Positions 8,424-16,939 of a stretch of DNA of 64,000 bases are shown piece by piece. Every line of letters begins with the position of its first letter. The first letter of the stretch is position 1. This DNA comes from SIG307 sp964609025 (GTDB taxonomy: Bacteria; Bacillota; Clostridia; Lachnospirales; Lachnospiraceae). The stretch is from NCBI GenBank assembly GCA_964609025.1, contig CAZSQM010000015.1, positions 11,938 to 75,937 of the forward strand. The letters are read 5' to 3'. The notes under the pieces were generated by a model that searched no databases, was not told where the DNA came from, and saw only the letters and a program-made list of their open reading frames with translations. Made by a program: the position numbers and the translations under genes.

Positions 8424-9005
8424 ATGAGTTTAGTACCTTATGTGCTTGAACAGACAGCAAAGGGAGAGCGTTCCTATGATATTTATTCCAGATTGTTAAA
8501 GGACCGTATTATTTTTCTTGGCGAAGAAGTCAATGACGTAACGGCAAGCCTGGTAGTTGCCCAGCTTTTATTCTTAGAGAGCGAGGATCCGAAGAGAGAT
8601 ATCAGCCTTTATATCAACAGCCCGGGCGGTTCCGTAACCGCGGGTATGGCAATCTATGATACGATGCAGTACATTAAGTGTGACGTTTCCACAATTTGTA
8701 TCGGTATGGCGGCAAGTATGGGCGCATTCCTGCTTGCAGGCGGCGCAAAGGGGAAGCGTATGGCGCTTCCGAACGCGGAGGTTATGATACATCAGCCTTC
8801 CGGCGGCGCAAGAGGTCAGGCAACGGAAATTAAGATTGCGGCAGAGAATATTTTGAAAACCAGAAAGAAGTTAAACGAGATTCTTGCGGCAAATACCGGA
8901 AAGCCGGTAGAGGTAATCGAGGTGGATACGGAGCGTGACAACTATATGTCTGCGGAGGAAGCGGTGGCATACGGTTTGATTGACAGCGTCATCACGAGCC
9001 GATAA
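8424..9005 (+). CDS. clpP: ATP-dependent Clp protease proteolytic subunit
   Basis: A 193-residue ClpP of canonical length. The catalytic triad is complete: Ser98 in GMAASMGAFLL, His123 in MIHQPSGG and Asp172 in ERDNYMSAEEA. The N-terminal SLVPYVLEQ/ERSYDIYSRLLKDRI and the INSPGGSVTAG oxyanion loop are standard. It forms the tetradecameric peptidase that degrades unfolded and tagged proteins delivered by ClpX, encoded 21 bases downstream. AGAAAGGAG ribosome site at good spacing. No CtsR operator-type repeat was seen upstream. Confidence 0.98.
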   Translation: MSLVPYVLEQTAKGERSYDIYSRLLKDRIIFLGEEVNDVTASLVVAQLLFLESEDPKRDISLYINSPGGSVTAGMAIYDTMQYIKCDVSTICIGMAASMGAFLLAGGAKGKRMALPNAEVMIHQPSGGARGQATEIKIAAENILKTRKKLNEILAANTGKPVEVIEVDTERDNYMSAEEAVAYGLIDSVITSR

Positions 9006-9026
9006 TAATGATTGAGGTGAACCGAA

Positions 9027-10331
9027 TTGGCGAATAAGACAGAGGACAGACAAATGTTTTTTTGTTCTTTCTGCGGAAAAGACCAGAAGCAGGTAAGAAA
9101 GATGATTTCCGGTCCGGCGGGAGTTTATATCTGTGACGAGTGTGTGGAATTGTGCGCAGAACTGGTGGAAGAAGAATTGCAGAAGGAAGATGCGCTTCCG
9201 GAGGTAGAAGAAAGCGGAATTAATTTGTTAAAGCCGGTGGAAATCAAAGAATTTCTTGATGAGTACGTCATCGGTCAGGAAGATGCAAAGAAGGTACTTG
9301 CGGTTTCCGTGTATAATCACTATAAGCGCGTGTTAATGCAGCCGAGTACCGATGTGGAGTTACAGAAGTCCAACATTCTTATGATCGGACCGACGGGTAG
9401 CGGTAAGACTTATCTCGCACAGACATTAGCCAAGCTTTTAAACGTGCCGTTTGCCATTGCGGATGCGACGGCGCTGACAGAGGCCGGATATGTCGGTGAG
9501 GATGTGGAAAATATCCTGTTAAAGTTGATTCAGGCGGCGGATTTTGATATTGAGCGTGCCGAGCACGGCATTATCTATATTGACGAAATTGACAAAATTA
9601 CGAGAAAGTCGGAAAACACGTCCATTACGAGAGATGTATCCGGCGAAGGCGTACAGCAGGCATTGCTGAAAATATTAGAGGGAACGGTTGCGTCGGTGCC
9701 GCCTCAGGGCGGAAGAAAGCATCCGCATCAGGAGTTTATCCAGATCAACACAACCAATATTCTGTTTATCTGCGGCGGTGCTTTCGATGGTCTGGAGAAG
9801 ATTGTGGAGGCACGTACCGGACACAAGTCCATGGGCTTTAATGCGGAAATCGGCGACGGCATGGAGTTACGTATCGGTGAGATGTTCCGTCAGGTCATGC
9901 CGCAGGATTTAGTAAAGTTCGGAATGATTCCGGAGTTTATCGGTCGTGTTCCGGTGACGGTGGCGTTAGATATTCTGGATGAGGACGCCTTAGTGCGGAT
10001 TTTGCAGGAGCCGAAAAACGCTTTGACAAAGCAGTACCGCCGTATCTTCGAATTGGACGGCGTAGAGCTTGAATTTGAGGAGGAGGCGCTGCGGGCTATC
10101 GCAAAGCGCGCGGTAGAGCAGAAAACCGGCGCCAGAGGTCTTCGTTCCATTATGGAGAATATTATGATGGACACCATGTATCGTGCGCCTTCCGACGAGA
10201 GCATTTTAAAGTGTGTTGTAACCAAAGAGGCGGCGGAAGGAAAGGAAGCGCCGGCACTTGTCATTGCCGACCAGAGAAAGAAGCCGCTTCCGAGAAGGAC
10301 GGGACAAAGGAGTACGGACGAAAGTGCGTAA
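9027..10331 (+). CDS. clpX: ClpX AAA+ unfoldase
   Basis: A 434-residue ClpX that unfolds substrates and feeds them to ClpP. The N-terminal zinc-binding domain has Cys13, Cys16, Cys36 and Cys39. Walker A is GPTGSGKT, Walker B is IIYIDEIDKI, and the IGF loop that docks on ClpP appears as KFGMIPEFIGRVP. The start is TTG at 9027, chosen because GAGGTGA ends 7 bases upstream and the family N terminus aligns there. The C-terminal tail after about residue 405 is short and basic. Operon with clpP upstream and lon 22 bases downstream. Confidence 0.97.
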   Translation: MANKTEDRQMFFCSFCGKDQKQVRKMISGPAGVYICDECVELCAELVEEELQKEDALPEVEESGINLLKPVEIKEFLDEYVIGQEDAKKVLAVSVYNHYKRVLMQPSTDVELQKSNILMIGPTGSGKTYLAQTLAKLLNVPFAIADATALTEAGYVGEDVENILLKLIQAADFDIERAEHGIIYIDEIDKITRKSENTSITRDVSGEGVQQALLKILEGTVASVPPQGGRKHPHQEFIQINTTNILFICGGAFDGLEKIVEARTGHKSMGFNAEIGDGMELRIGEMFRQVMPQDLVKFGMIPEFIGRVPVTVALDILDEDALVRILQEPKNALTKQYRRIFELDGVELEFEEEALRAIAKRAVEQKTGARGLRSIMENIMMDTMYRAPSDESILKCVVTKEAAEGKEAPALVIADQRKKPLPRRTGQRSTDESA

Positions 10332-10353
10332 CCGGTAAAGCAAAGGTGATGGA

Positions 10354-12672
10354 ATGAGTAACGAAACAAAAATAATACCGTTGCTGGCACTGCGGAATAT
10401 CGCAGTGCTGCCCGGTATGTTAGTGCATTTCGATGTCAATCGGAAAATGAGTATTCAGGCAGTGGAGCAGGCAATGAAGTCCGACCAGATGGTGTTTGCG
10501 GTGGCGCAAAGGGACGCCGCCGTAGACGAGCCGACGATAGAGGATTTGTACCGTGTCGGCTGTGTGGCGCGGATTAAACAGATCATCAAACTGCCGGGAA
10601 ACCTGATCCGGGTACTGATTATAGGTGAAAAGCGAGGAGAGCTTGACTATTTGGTAAGCAGCTCCCCTTATTTTTCTGCACAGATAACCGTTGCGGAGCA
10701 GGAAACCCCGGAACGCTTTTCCGTTGCGGAACAACGGGCTATGGCGGGTACGCTGCATGATTTACTGGAGGTTTACGTTTCCGTAAACGGTAAAATCGGA
10801 AAAGATGTGGCGGGGCAGCTTCTTAGCGTAAAAGAACCGGACCGGCTTATGGAGCAGAGTGCTGCGATGCTTCCGCTGTCGACGGAGCAGAAGCAGGCGC
10901 TTCTGGAGGAACGGGAGTTCTTTGCCCGTTTTGAACTTCTGGCACGTATTTTGGCGGACGAGATAGAGGAGCTCCGTATTCGCAAAGAATTGCAGAATAA
11001 GGTCAAGGCGAAAGTCGAGAAGAACCAGAAGGAATATGTTCTCCGGGAACAGTTAAAGGTAATCCGGGAGGAACTCGGGGAAACCGATGAAGCAGAGGAG
11101 TTTACGGAGCGGCTGAACGCATTGCAGGCGTCGGAGGAAATTAAGTCCGCTATCGCAAAGGAAATCGATCGCTATAAACGTCTGGGGGGAGCGGCGTCGG
11201 AGAGTGCGGTATCCCGTACTTATATCGAAACGCTTCTTGCTATGCCGTGGGACAGGGAAACAAAGGAGAATTACAGCCTTGCACATGCCAAAACCGTACT
11301 GGAGAAGGACCATTACGGCATGGAAAAGGTAAAAGAACGTGTTCTGCAATATCTGGCGGTGCGGAAGAGAACCGGAACGGCAGGCGGTACGATTTTATGT
11401 CTGGTGGGACCTCCGGGTACCGGTAAGACTTCCGTTGCACATTCCGTTGCCGAAGCGCTGGGAAAGAAATATGTCAGAGTATGCCTTGGCGGTGTGCGGG
11501 ACGAAGCGGAAATCAGAGGACACCGGCGTACTTATATCGGTGCGATGCCGGGAAAAATTGCGGCGGGAATCAAGCAGGCGGGTGTGAAGAATCCGCTGAT
11601 GCTGTTAGATGAGATAGATAAGGTGGCAAGCGATTACAAAGGCGACCCGAGCGCGGCGCTTCTGGAGGTGCTCGACCCGGAGCAGAATGTCCGCTTTATG
11701 GATCATTATCTGGACCTGCCGTTAGATTTATCCGAGGTGCTCTTTATTGCTACGGCAAATACGCTTCAGACCATACCGAAGCCCCTCTTAGACCGTATGG
11801 AGGTTATTGAGCTTTCCGGCTATACGGAAACGGAGAAGTTTTTCATTGGAAAAAAGCATCTCCTAAAGAAGCAGCTGGCGAAAAACGGCCTTAGCGCAAA
11901 AGAACTGAAACTGACGGACGGCGCCCTGCGCGCGGTGATTGCGGGCTATACGAGAGAGGCAGGCGTCCGTAAGCTAGAGCAGAAGCTCGGCGAACTGTGC
12001 CGGACGGCAGTCTGGAAGATTGATGCCGGGGAGGAGGGGGAGCAGAAGCTTCCGCTTAAGATTACCGAAAAGGAACTTACACAGTATCTGGGTAAGAAAA
12101 AATACCGCAGGGAAACGGTAGAAAAGAAAGCGCAAATCGGTATTGTGCGCGGCCTTGCGTGGACCAGCGTGGGGGGAGAAACGCTGGAAATCGAAGTCAA
12201 TGTGATGTCCGGCAAGGGCGGAGTGACCCTGACCGGAAAGCTTGGCGATGTGATGAAGGAGTCTGCACAGACGGCGTTATCCTATGTGCGTTCCTATTGC
12301 GGCGATACCCTTCCGAAGGAGTATTTTGAAGAGCATCAGCTTCATATTCATGTGCCGGAGGGCGCGGTGCCGAAGGACGGCCCTTCGGCCGGGATTACGA
12401 TGGCGACGGCGATTTATTCCGCCGTGACCGAAACGAAAGTGGCAGCCGACGTCGCAATGACCGGTGAGGTAACATTACGCGGGCGGGTTCTGCCTATCGG
12501 CGGTTTGAAAGAAAAGCTGCTGGCGGCAAAGCAGGCCGGCGTAAAGAAGGTGCTGGTGCCGGAGAAAAACGAGGCGGACGTTGCGGAACTGGAAGCGGAA
12601 ATCAGCTCCGGTCTGGAAATTGTTTATGTAAGCACGATGGAGCAGGTACTTTCGGAGGCGCTTGTAAAATAG
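10354..12672 (+). CDS. lon: ATP-dependent protease Lon (LonA)
   Basis: A 772-residue LonA with the three expected parts: the N-terminal substrate domain (PLLALRNIAVLPGM...), a coiled linker, and an AAA+ module with Walker A GPPGTGKT (352-359) and a LLDEIDK Walker B. The protease domain has the Ser/Lys dyad: Ser678 in PKDGPSAGI and Lys721 in GGLKEKLLAAK. It degrades misfolded and regulatory proteins in the cytoplasm. No transmembrane helices, so it is not the LonB type. AAAGGTGAT ribosome site. Third protease-related gene of the cluster; ysxC follows after 42 bases. Confidence 0.98.
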   Translation: MSNETKIIPLLALRNIAVLPGMLVHFDVNRKMSIQAVEQAMKSDQMVFAVAQRDAAVDEPTIEDLYRVGCVARIKQIIKLPGNLIRVLIIGEKRGELDYLVSSSPYFSAQITVAEQETPERFSVAEQRAMAGTLHDLLEVYVSVNGKIGKDVAGQLLSVKEPDRLMEQSAAMLPLSTEQKQALLEEREFFARFELLARILADEIEELRIRKELQNKVKAKVEKNQKEYVLREQLKVIREELGETDEAEEFTERLNALQASEEIKSAIAKEIDRYKRLGGAASESAVSRTYIETLLAMPWDRETKENYSLAHAKTVLEKDHYGMEKVKERVLQYLAVRKRTGTAGGTILCLVGPPGTGKTSVAHSVAEALGKKYVRVCLGGVRDEAEIRGHRRTYIGAMPGKIAAGIKQAGVKNPLMLLDEIDKVASDYKGDPSAALLEVLDPEQNVRFMDHYLDLPLDLSEVLFIATANTLQTIPKPLLDRMEVIELSGYTETEKFFIGKKHLLKKQLAKNGLSAKELKLTDGALRAVIAGYTREAGVRKLEQKLGELCRTAVWKIDAGEEGEQKLPLKITEKELTQYLGKKKYRRETVEKKAQIGIVRGLAWTSVGGETLEIEVNVMSGKGGVTLTGKLGDVMKESAQTALSYVRSYCGDTLPKEYFEEHQLHIHVPEGAVPKDGPSAGITMATAIYSAVTETKVAADVAMTGEVTLRGRVLPIGGLKEKLLAAKQAGVKKVLVPEKNEADVAELEAEISSGLEIVYVSTMEQVLSEALVK

Positions 12673-12714
12673 GCGGAACAGTGCTTTGCAGCGAGAGGAG
12701 TAAGGAGAGCGGCG

Positions 12715-13308
12715 ATGAATGTCACAAAAGTAGATTTGGAAACGGTGTGCGGGATTACGAGTAAGCTGCCGGAAAATACTCTGCCAGAGTTTGCATTTGC
12801 CGGCAAGTCGAATGTAGGAAAGTCTTCGCTGATTAATGCGCTGATGAACCGCAAATCCTATGCGAGAACTTCCGCACAGCCGGGAAAGACGCAGACCATC
12901 AATTTTTACAATATCAATGAGCAGCTTTATTTTGTAGACCTTCCGGGCTACGGCTACGCAAAGGTTTCTCAGGAGCTGCGGGCAAAGTGGGGAAAGATGA
13001 TTGAGCGGTATTTAAAACATTCCGCGCAGTTGAAGCTGATTTTCCTATTAGTGGATATCAGGCATGAGCCGTCGGAAAACGACCGGGATATGTACGACTG
13101 GATTGTGCATAACGGCTTTTTGCCGGTGGTGATTGCAACGAAGCTGGATAAAATCAACCGCAGCCAGACGGCAAAGCAGTGTAAGCTGCTGCGGACAGCG
13201 TTAGGAATGCCGAAGGAAGGAATCCTGATTCCGTTTTCGGCAGAAACAAAGCAGGGCCGGGAGGAAATCTGGCAGAAAATCGAAGAAGAACTTCCGACGG
13301 AAGAGTAA
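12715..13308 (+). CDS. ysxC: Ribosome-biogenesis GTPase YsxC/EngB
   Basis: A 197-residue small GTPase needed for 50S subunit assembly. G1 is GKSNVGKS (30-37), G3 is DLPGYGYA, and G4 is TKLDKI. The family-specific QPGKTQTINFYNI switch segment is present. Normal length. The lon-ysxC order is conserved in Firmicutes. The gene ends the chaperone/protease transcript: a strong terminator begins 6 bases after the stop. The start has a GGAG-type ribosome site (AAGGAGAGCGG). Confidence 0.97.
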   Translation: MNVTKVDLETVCGITSKLPENTLPEFAFAGKSNVGKSSLINALMNRKSYARTSAQPGKTQTINFYNINEQLYFVDLPGYGYAKVSQELRAKWGKMIERYLKHSAQLKLIFLLVDIRHEPSENDRDMYDWIVHNGFLPVVIATKLDKINRSQTAKQCKLLRTALGMPKEGILIPFSAETKQGREEIWQKIEEELPTEE

Positions 13309-13313
13309 AGCAG

Positions 13314-13350
13314 AACAGGGCTGTCGCACTCGGTGCGCAGCCCTGTTCTT
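13314..13350 (+). terminator. Terminator after ysxC
   Basis: A long hairpin: AACAGGGCTG pairs with CAGCCCTGTT and an inner GCAC/GTGC stem surrounds a 3-base loop. A short T/C-rich tail TTCTT follows and runs straight into the left end of the palindromic repeat. Confidence 0.85.
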
Positions 13351-13663
13351 GCTTGATAGGATTCAGGTGTCAAAATACATTCCGGTACAAAAGGAACTTT
13401 GCATAAAAGAAAGAGTTCTCGAACTTTGTGCAGGATATTAGACTTTCTTATTGCTCCGTTAGGTAGCAGCAGTGCCCGGACAGGACGTCCGGGCAAGACC
13501 GACACGCGCCATGGAGGGCGCGTAGAGGTCGGTTGCGTGATTGCTTAACCATTTTGACGGAGCAATTAGAAAGACTTATATCCGAAACCAGAGAGAGGAC
13601 TCTTTCTTTTATGCAAAGTTCTGTAATCGGGAGCAACCTTTTGACACCTGAATCCTATCAAGC
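13351..13663. repeat. Palindromic repeat, long copy with structured core
   Basis: A 313-base imperfect palindrome. Both outer ends read GCTTGATAGGATTCAGGTGT inward (then CAAAA); the arms also share AACTTTGCATAAAAGAAAGA and GGATAT, separated by mismatched bubbles. From GGATAT inward a second arm pair (CTTTCT.ATTGCTCCGT, about 13435-13460 and 13557-13580) encloses two GC-rich hairpins: 13473-13495 (9 bp, TGCCCGGAC/GTCCGGGCA) and 13498-13533 (ACCGAC/GTCGGT around ACGCGCC/GGCGCGT). Related copies lie at 38277-38436 (core missing) and 46853-46940 (one arm only). It has no transposase and looks like a miniature non-autonomous element. It occupies the gap between convergent ysxC and the Rrf2 gene. 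Confidence 0.85.
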
Positions 13664-13685
13664 AAAAAACTTTATAGCTTGTGTT

Positions 13686-14114
13686 TTAGATGGAATAGTC
13701 GTTATAGCCTTCCCCGTTGTCTAAAAGATCTGCCAGGGTGATTCCGTCCAGATAAGTATTGATGGCGTCATTTAAGCCCTTCCATACCGAGAGCGTTCTG
13801 CATTCCGGACTTTTTTTGCAAGGCTCCGCACCTTCTTTTAGGCAGGCCACAGGCGAGAGGGACCCTTCGGTTAGCCGCAGGATGCTTCCCAATGTATAGT
13901 CCTTCGGCTCTCTCGTGAGTTTGTAACCGCCCCCCTTTCCCCGCATCCCAAGCAGTAAATTTCCTCTCGTAAGAATTACGAGAATACTTTCGAGATATTT
14001 TTCGGATATCTCCTGTCTTGCGGCAATGTCGTTTAAGGGAATAAAGTTCCCGTTGCTGTGTTCCGCAATATCAATCATAACTCTTAGTGCATATCTTCCT
14101 CTTGTTGAAATCAT
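13686..14114 (-). CDS. Rrf2 family regulator, IscR-like with three Cys
   Basis: A 142-residue Rrf2 transcription factor. An N-terminal winged helix (MISTRGRYALRVMIDIA, recognition segment EISEKYLESIL, wing GKGGGYKLTR) is followed by the dimer helix. Cys91, Cys99 and Cys105 match the spacing region of the three IscR cluster ligands (C-x7-C-x5-C, close to the C-x5-C-x5-C of E. coli IscR), so an Fe-S cluster is plausible. It is divergent from the sulfhydrylase/iscS/iscU genes and probably senses Fe-S or cysteine status. A CymR-type role is the alternative. It has its own promoter on the minus strand and an ACGGAGGT ribosome site. Confidence 0.9.
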   Translation of the reverse strand: MISTRGRYALRVMIDIAEHSNGNFIPLNDIAARQEISEKYLESILVILTRGNLLLGMRGKGGGYKLTREPKDYTLGSILRLTEGSLSPVACLKEGAEPCKKSPECRTLSVWKGLNDAINTYLDGITLADLLDNGEGYNDYSI

Positions 14115-14135
14115 AAAAATACCTCCGTTGCATCT

Positions 14136-14164
14136 ATTTTATCAAAGAAAACAAAAAAAATCAA
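14136..14164 (-). promoter_or_regulatory. Promoter of Rrf2 regulator gene
   Basis: On the minus strand TTGATT (14164-14159) and TAAAAT (14141-14136) are separated by 17 bases. Divergent to the sulfhydrylase promoter, whose -35 box starts 11 bases away. Confidence 0.65.
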
Positions 14165-14174
14165 GAAAAACCTA

Positions 14175-14217
14175 TTGACAAAGTATGTTTATGATGTTAT
14201 GATACAGACAACATACT
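14175..14217 (+). promoter_or_regulatory. Sulfhydrylase promoter with overlapping inverted repeat
   Basis: TTGACA (14175-14180) and TATGAT (14198-14203), spacing 17, form a near-consensus promoter with start near 14210. An 8-base inverted repeat brackets it: AGTATGTT at 14182-14189, just inside the spacer, and AACATACT at 14210-14217, at the start site. This is a likely operator for the adjacent Rrf2 protein (inference); occupancy would block RNA polymerase. Confidence 0.75.
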
Positions 14218-14236
14218 AAAAAGGTAGGTTAAACAT

Positions 14237-14305
14237 ATGGGAAAACACTTTAAAGAACTGGTAAGAAAAAATTTTCGCTTCGGACGAATGTGTCAGGGGT
14301 TATAA
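14237..14305 (+). CDS. Possible 22-residue leader peptide with Met-Cys
   Basis: A short reading frame begins 27 bases after the predicted start site. AAGGTAGG, 8 bases before the ATG, could serve as ribosome site. The product is MGKHFKELVRKNFRFGRMCQ followed by Gly-Leu and stop. Adjacent Met18 and Cys19 codons lie 4 codons before the stop. The stem 14324-14346 (CTTaTCCGG/CCGGAcAAG) lies just downstream, followed by the sulfhydrylase ribosome site. This layout resembles a leader peptide that reports Cys or Met supply upstream of a Cys/Met synthesis gene. Its function is inferred; the frame could be chance. Confidence 0.4.
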   Translation: MGKHFKELVRKNFRFGRMCQGL

Positions 14306-14392
14306 CCGGCGGCACATAGCAGCCTTATCCGGATATCCCGGACAAGGAGTCTTTGAAAATAAAACTACGAAAAAACGAAAAGGAGAAAAATT

Positions 14393-15676
14393 ATGTCTGA
14401 TTATAAATTTGAAACACTTCAACTTCATGTAGGTCAGGAAACGCCTGACAGCGCAACCGATTCCCGCGCGGTACCGATTTATGCAACCACTTCCTATGTA
14501 TTTCACGATTGCGCTCATGCAGCGGCTCGTTTCGGTCTGCAGGACGCAGGAAATATTTACGGAAGACTTACGAATAGTACGCAGGATGTTTTTGAAAAAC
14601 GTATTGCAGCCCTGGAGGGCGGAGTTGCGGCGTTGGCACTGGCCTCCGGCGCGGCTGCCATTACCTATACCATTGAGGCTTTGGCGCAGAACGGCGGGCA
14701 TATCGTAGCACAGAAGACGATTTACGGCGGCAGCTATAACCTGCTCGCACACACCCTTCCGAATTTCGGCATTACGGCGGATTTTGTCGATATTCATAAT
14801 CTTGCGGAGGTAGAAAAAGCAATCAAAGAAAATACCCGGGCGATTTACATAGAAACCCTCGGGAATCCTAACAGTGATATTCCGGATATTGACGCACTGG
14901 CGGAGTTGGCACATAAATACGGTCTGCCGCTTGTCGTGGACAATACGTTCGGAACGCCGTATCTGATTCGCCCGATAGAACACGGTGCGGATATCGTGGT
15001 ACATTCGGCAACGAAATTTATCGGCGGACACGGTACGACCTTAGGCGGCGTTATTGTGGATTCCGGAAAGTTTGACTGGGCGGCTTCGGGCAAGTATCCC
15101 GCAATTTCGGCACCGAACCCGAGCTACCACGGCGTTGCCTTTACGGCAGCGGCAGGCCCGGCGGCGTTTGTCACTTATATCCGTGCGATTCTGCTCCGTG
15201 ATACGGGCGCGACGATTTCGCCGTTTGCAGCGTTCTTACTGTTGCAGGGAACGGAAACCCTGTCCCTTCGTTTGGAACGGCATGCGGAAAATGCAAAGAA
15301 GGTCGTTGAATTCCTTGCAAAGCATCCGCAGGTAGAACATGTAAACCATCCGTCTTTACCGGAGCATCCGGACCATGCTTTGTATGAAAAGTATTTTCCG
15401 AACGGCGGCGCGTCTATTTTTACCTTTGAAATCAAGGGCGGGGTAAAGGAAGCACACAAGTTTATCGACAGCCTGAAGATTTTTTCCCTGCTTGCCAACG
15501 TTGCGGATGTCAAGAGCCTTGTGATTCATCCTGCAACGACGACCCACAGCCAGCTTACGGAAGAGGAGCTTTTGGAACAGGGAATTAAACCGAATACCAT
15601 CCGGCTTTCCATCGGAACGGAGCATATTGACGATATACTTGCCGATTTGGAACAGGCCTTTGCGGCAATCGGATAA
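14393..15676 (+). CDS. metY: O-acetylhomoserine sulfhydrylase
   Basis: A 427-residue PLP enzyme of the Cys/Met metabolism family. It makes homocysteine from O-acetylhomoserine and sulfide. The N terminus FETLQLHVGQETPD and the insert around ISAPNPSYHGVAF (about residue 240) are characteristic of the sulfhydrylase branch rather than cystathionine gamma-synthase. The PLP lysine is Lys208 in SATKFIGGHGTTLGG. The C-terminal LIHPATTTHSQL and NTIRLSIGTEHIDDI are intact. AAAAGGAG ribosome site. The promoter has an overlapping operator and a leader. The gene is followed closely by the cysteine desulfurase, tying sulfide assimilation to Fe-S assembly. Confidence 0.95.
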   Translation: MSDYKFETLQLHVGQETPDSATDSRAVPIYATTSYVFHDCAHAAARFGLQDAGNIYGRLTNSTQDVFEKRIAALEGGVAALALASGAAAITYTIEALAQNGGHIVAQKTIYGGSYNLLAHTLPNFGITADFVDIHNLAEVEKAIKENTRAIYIETLGNPNSDIPDIDALAELAHKYGLPLVVDNTFGTPYLIRPIEHGADIVVHSATKFIGGHGTTLGGVIVDSGKFDWAASGKYPAISAPNPSYHGVAFTAAAGPAAFVTYIRAILLRDTGATISPFAAFLLLQGTETLSLRLERHAENAKKVVEFLAKHPQVEHVNHPSLPEHPDHALYEKYFPNGGASIFTFEIKGGVKEAHKFIDSLKIFSLLANVADVKSLVIHPATTTHSQLTEEELLEQGIKPNTIRLSIGTEHIDDILADLEQAFAAIG

Positions 15677-15712
15677 GACGGAATTGGATTGGAGTTATTG
15701 AAAGGAGCAGAT

Positions 15713-16930
15713 ATGTGTATGGAACAGATGCCGCAGAAAAGATTCATTTATCTTGATAACGCTGCGACAACAAAGGTGAGCAAAGCGGCGATTGCCGCGA
15801 TGCTTCCCCTGATGGACGAAGTCTACGGAAACCCGTCGAGTCTGCACTCGGCGGGCCAAAGGGCGGCGGAAGCGCTTGCAGAGGCCCGGCGGAGTATTGC
15901 CGGCTGCCTTGGCTGCGCGGAAAAGGAGATTACGTTTACTTCCGGCGGAAGCGAAGCGGACAATCAGGCGATTCTGTCCGCTGCGCGCATCGGCGAACGG
16001 AAAGGGAAAAAGCATATTATTTCAACTGCGATTGAACACCATGCCGTTCTTCATACGCTGCAGAAATTAGAGAAAGAGGGCTTCCGGATTACCCTGCTTC
16101 CTGTGAACGGGGAAGGTCTGGTAACGGCGGAGCAGGTGGCGGAGGCCATCGGTCCCGATACCTGCCTTGTCAGCGTTATGTATGCGAATAACGAAATCGG
16201 AACGATTCAGCCGATTGAGAAAATCGGTGCGGTTTGCCGCGCAAACCAGGTTCTTTTTCATACGGACGCCGTACAGGCAGTCGGTCATGTGCCGATAGAT
16301 GTGGAAACGCAGAACATTGATATGCTTTCTTTGGCGGGGCATAAGTTCCACGGTCCGAAGGGCGTCGGCGCGCTGTATGTCCGGAAAGGGATTCCCCTTG
16401 CCACTCTGATTGAAGGAGGGGCGCAGGAACGGGGAAAACGTGCGGGAACAGAAAATCTCCCTGCAATTGTGGGAATGGCGACGGCATTAGAGGAAGCCTG
16501 CGGAAAACTGGAGGAAACTACGAAAAAGCTGACCGTTCTTCGGGACAGGCTGATAGACGGGCTTTTGCAAATACCGCATTCCGTGTTAAACGGAAGCAGG
16601 GACAAACGGCTGCCCGGCAATGTAAATCTCTGCTTCGAGGGAATCGAAGGGGAATCTCTGCTTTTGCTGTTGGACGATAAGGGCGTCTGCGCTTCCTCCG
16701 GGTCTGCCTGCACCTCCGGGTCGCTTGATCCGAGCCATGTGCTGCTTGCCATCGGCAGACCGCACGAAATCGCGCACGGTTCCCTGCGGCTTACGTTGTC
16801 GGAGGAAAACACGGAAGAAGAAATCGAGGATACGATTAAGGCAGTAAAGGAAACCGTGACCTATCTGCGGAGTATTTCGCCGATATGGCGGGATTTGATA
16901 AACGGGCGGAAAGAGTTTGTAATAAAGTGA
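15713..16930 (+). CDS. iscS: Cysteine desulfurase
   Basis: A 405-residue NifS/IscS enzyme that removes sulfur from cysteine and passes it to IscU. The N terminus is YLDNAATTK, PLP Lys211 lies in LAGHKFHGPKG, and the sulfur-accepting Cys333 lies in SSGSACTSG. This SGSACTS loop is typical of the group I (IscS/NifS) type. ATG 15713 is preferred because AAAGGAG lies 6 bases upstream; a TTG 8 codons earlier has no such site. Operon with metY (36 bases upstream) and iscU (9 bases downstream). The C terminus after ISPIWRD is slightly longer than in classical NifS. Confidence 0.96.
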   Translation: MCMEQMPQKRFIYLDNAATTKVSKAAIAAMLPLMDEVYGNPSSLHSAGQRAAEALAEARRSIAGCLGCAEKEITFTSGGSEADNQAILSAARIGERKGKKHIISTAIEHHAVLHTLQKLEKEGFRITLLPVNGEGLVTAEQVAEAIGPDTCLVSVMYANNEIGTIQPIEKIGAVCRANQVLFHTDAVQAVGHVPIDVETQNIDMLSLAGHKFHGPKGVGALYVRKGIPLATLIEGGAQERGKRAGTENLPAIVGMATALEEACGKLEETTKKLTVLRDRLIDGLLQIPHSVLNGSRDKRLPGNVNLCFEGIEGESLLLLLDDKGVCASSGSACTSGSLDPSHVLLAIGRPHEIAHGSLRLTLSEENTEEEIEDTIKAVKETVTYLRSISPIWRDLINGRKEFVIK

Positions 16931-16939
16931 GGTGATACG

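Noticed and set aside
13448..13636. Short frames of about 60 codons inside the long palindromic repeat
   Set aside because: They arise from the palindrome itself, appear on both strands, and have no ribosome sites; not evidence for a carried gene.
14300..15031. 243-codon frame on the minus strand opposite metY
   Set aside because: Antisense shadow of a well-conserved enzyme; no ribosome site or recognisable motif.
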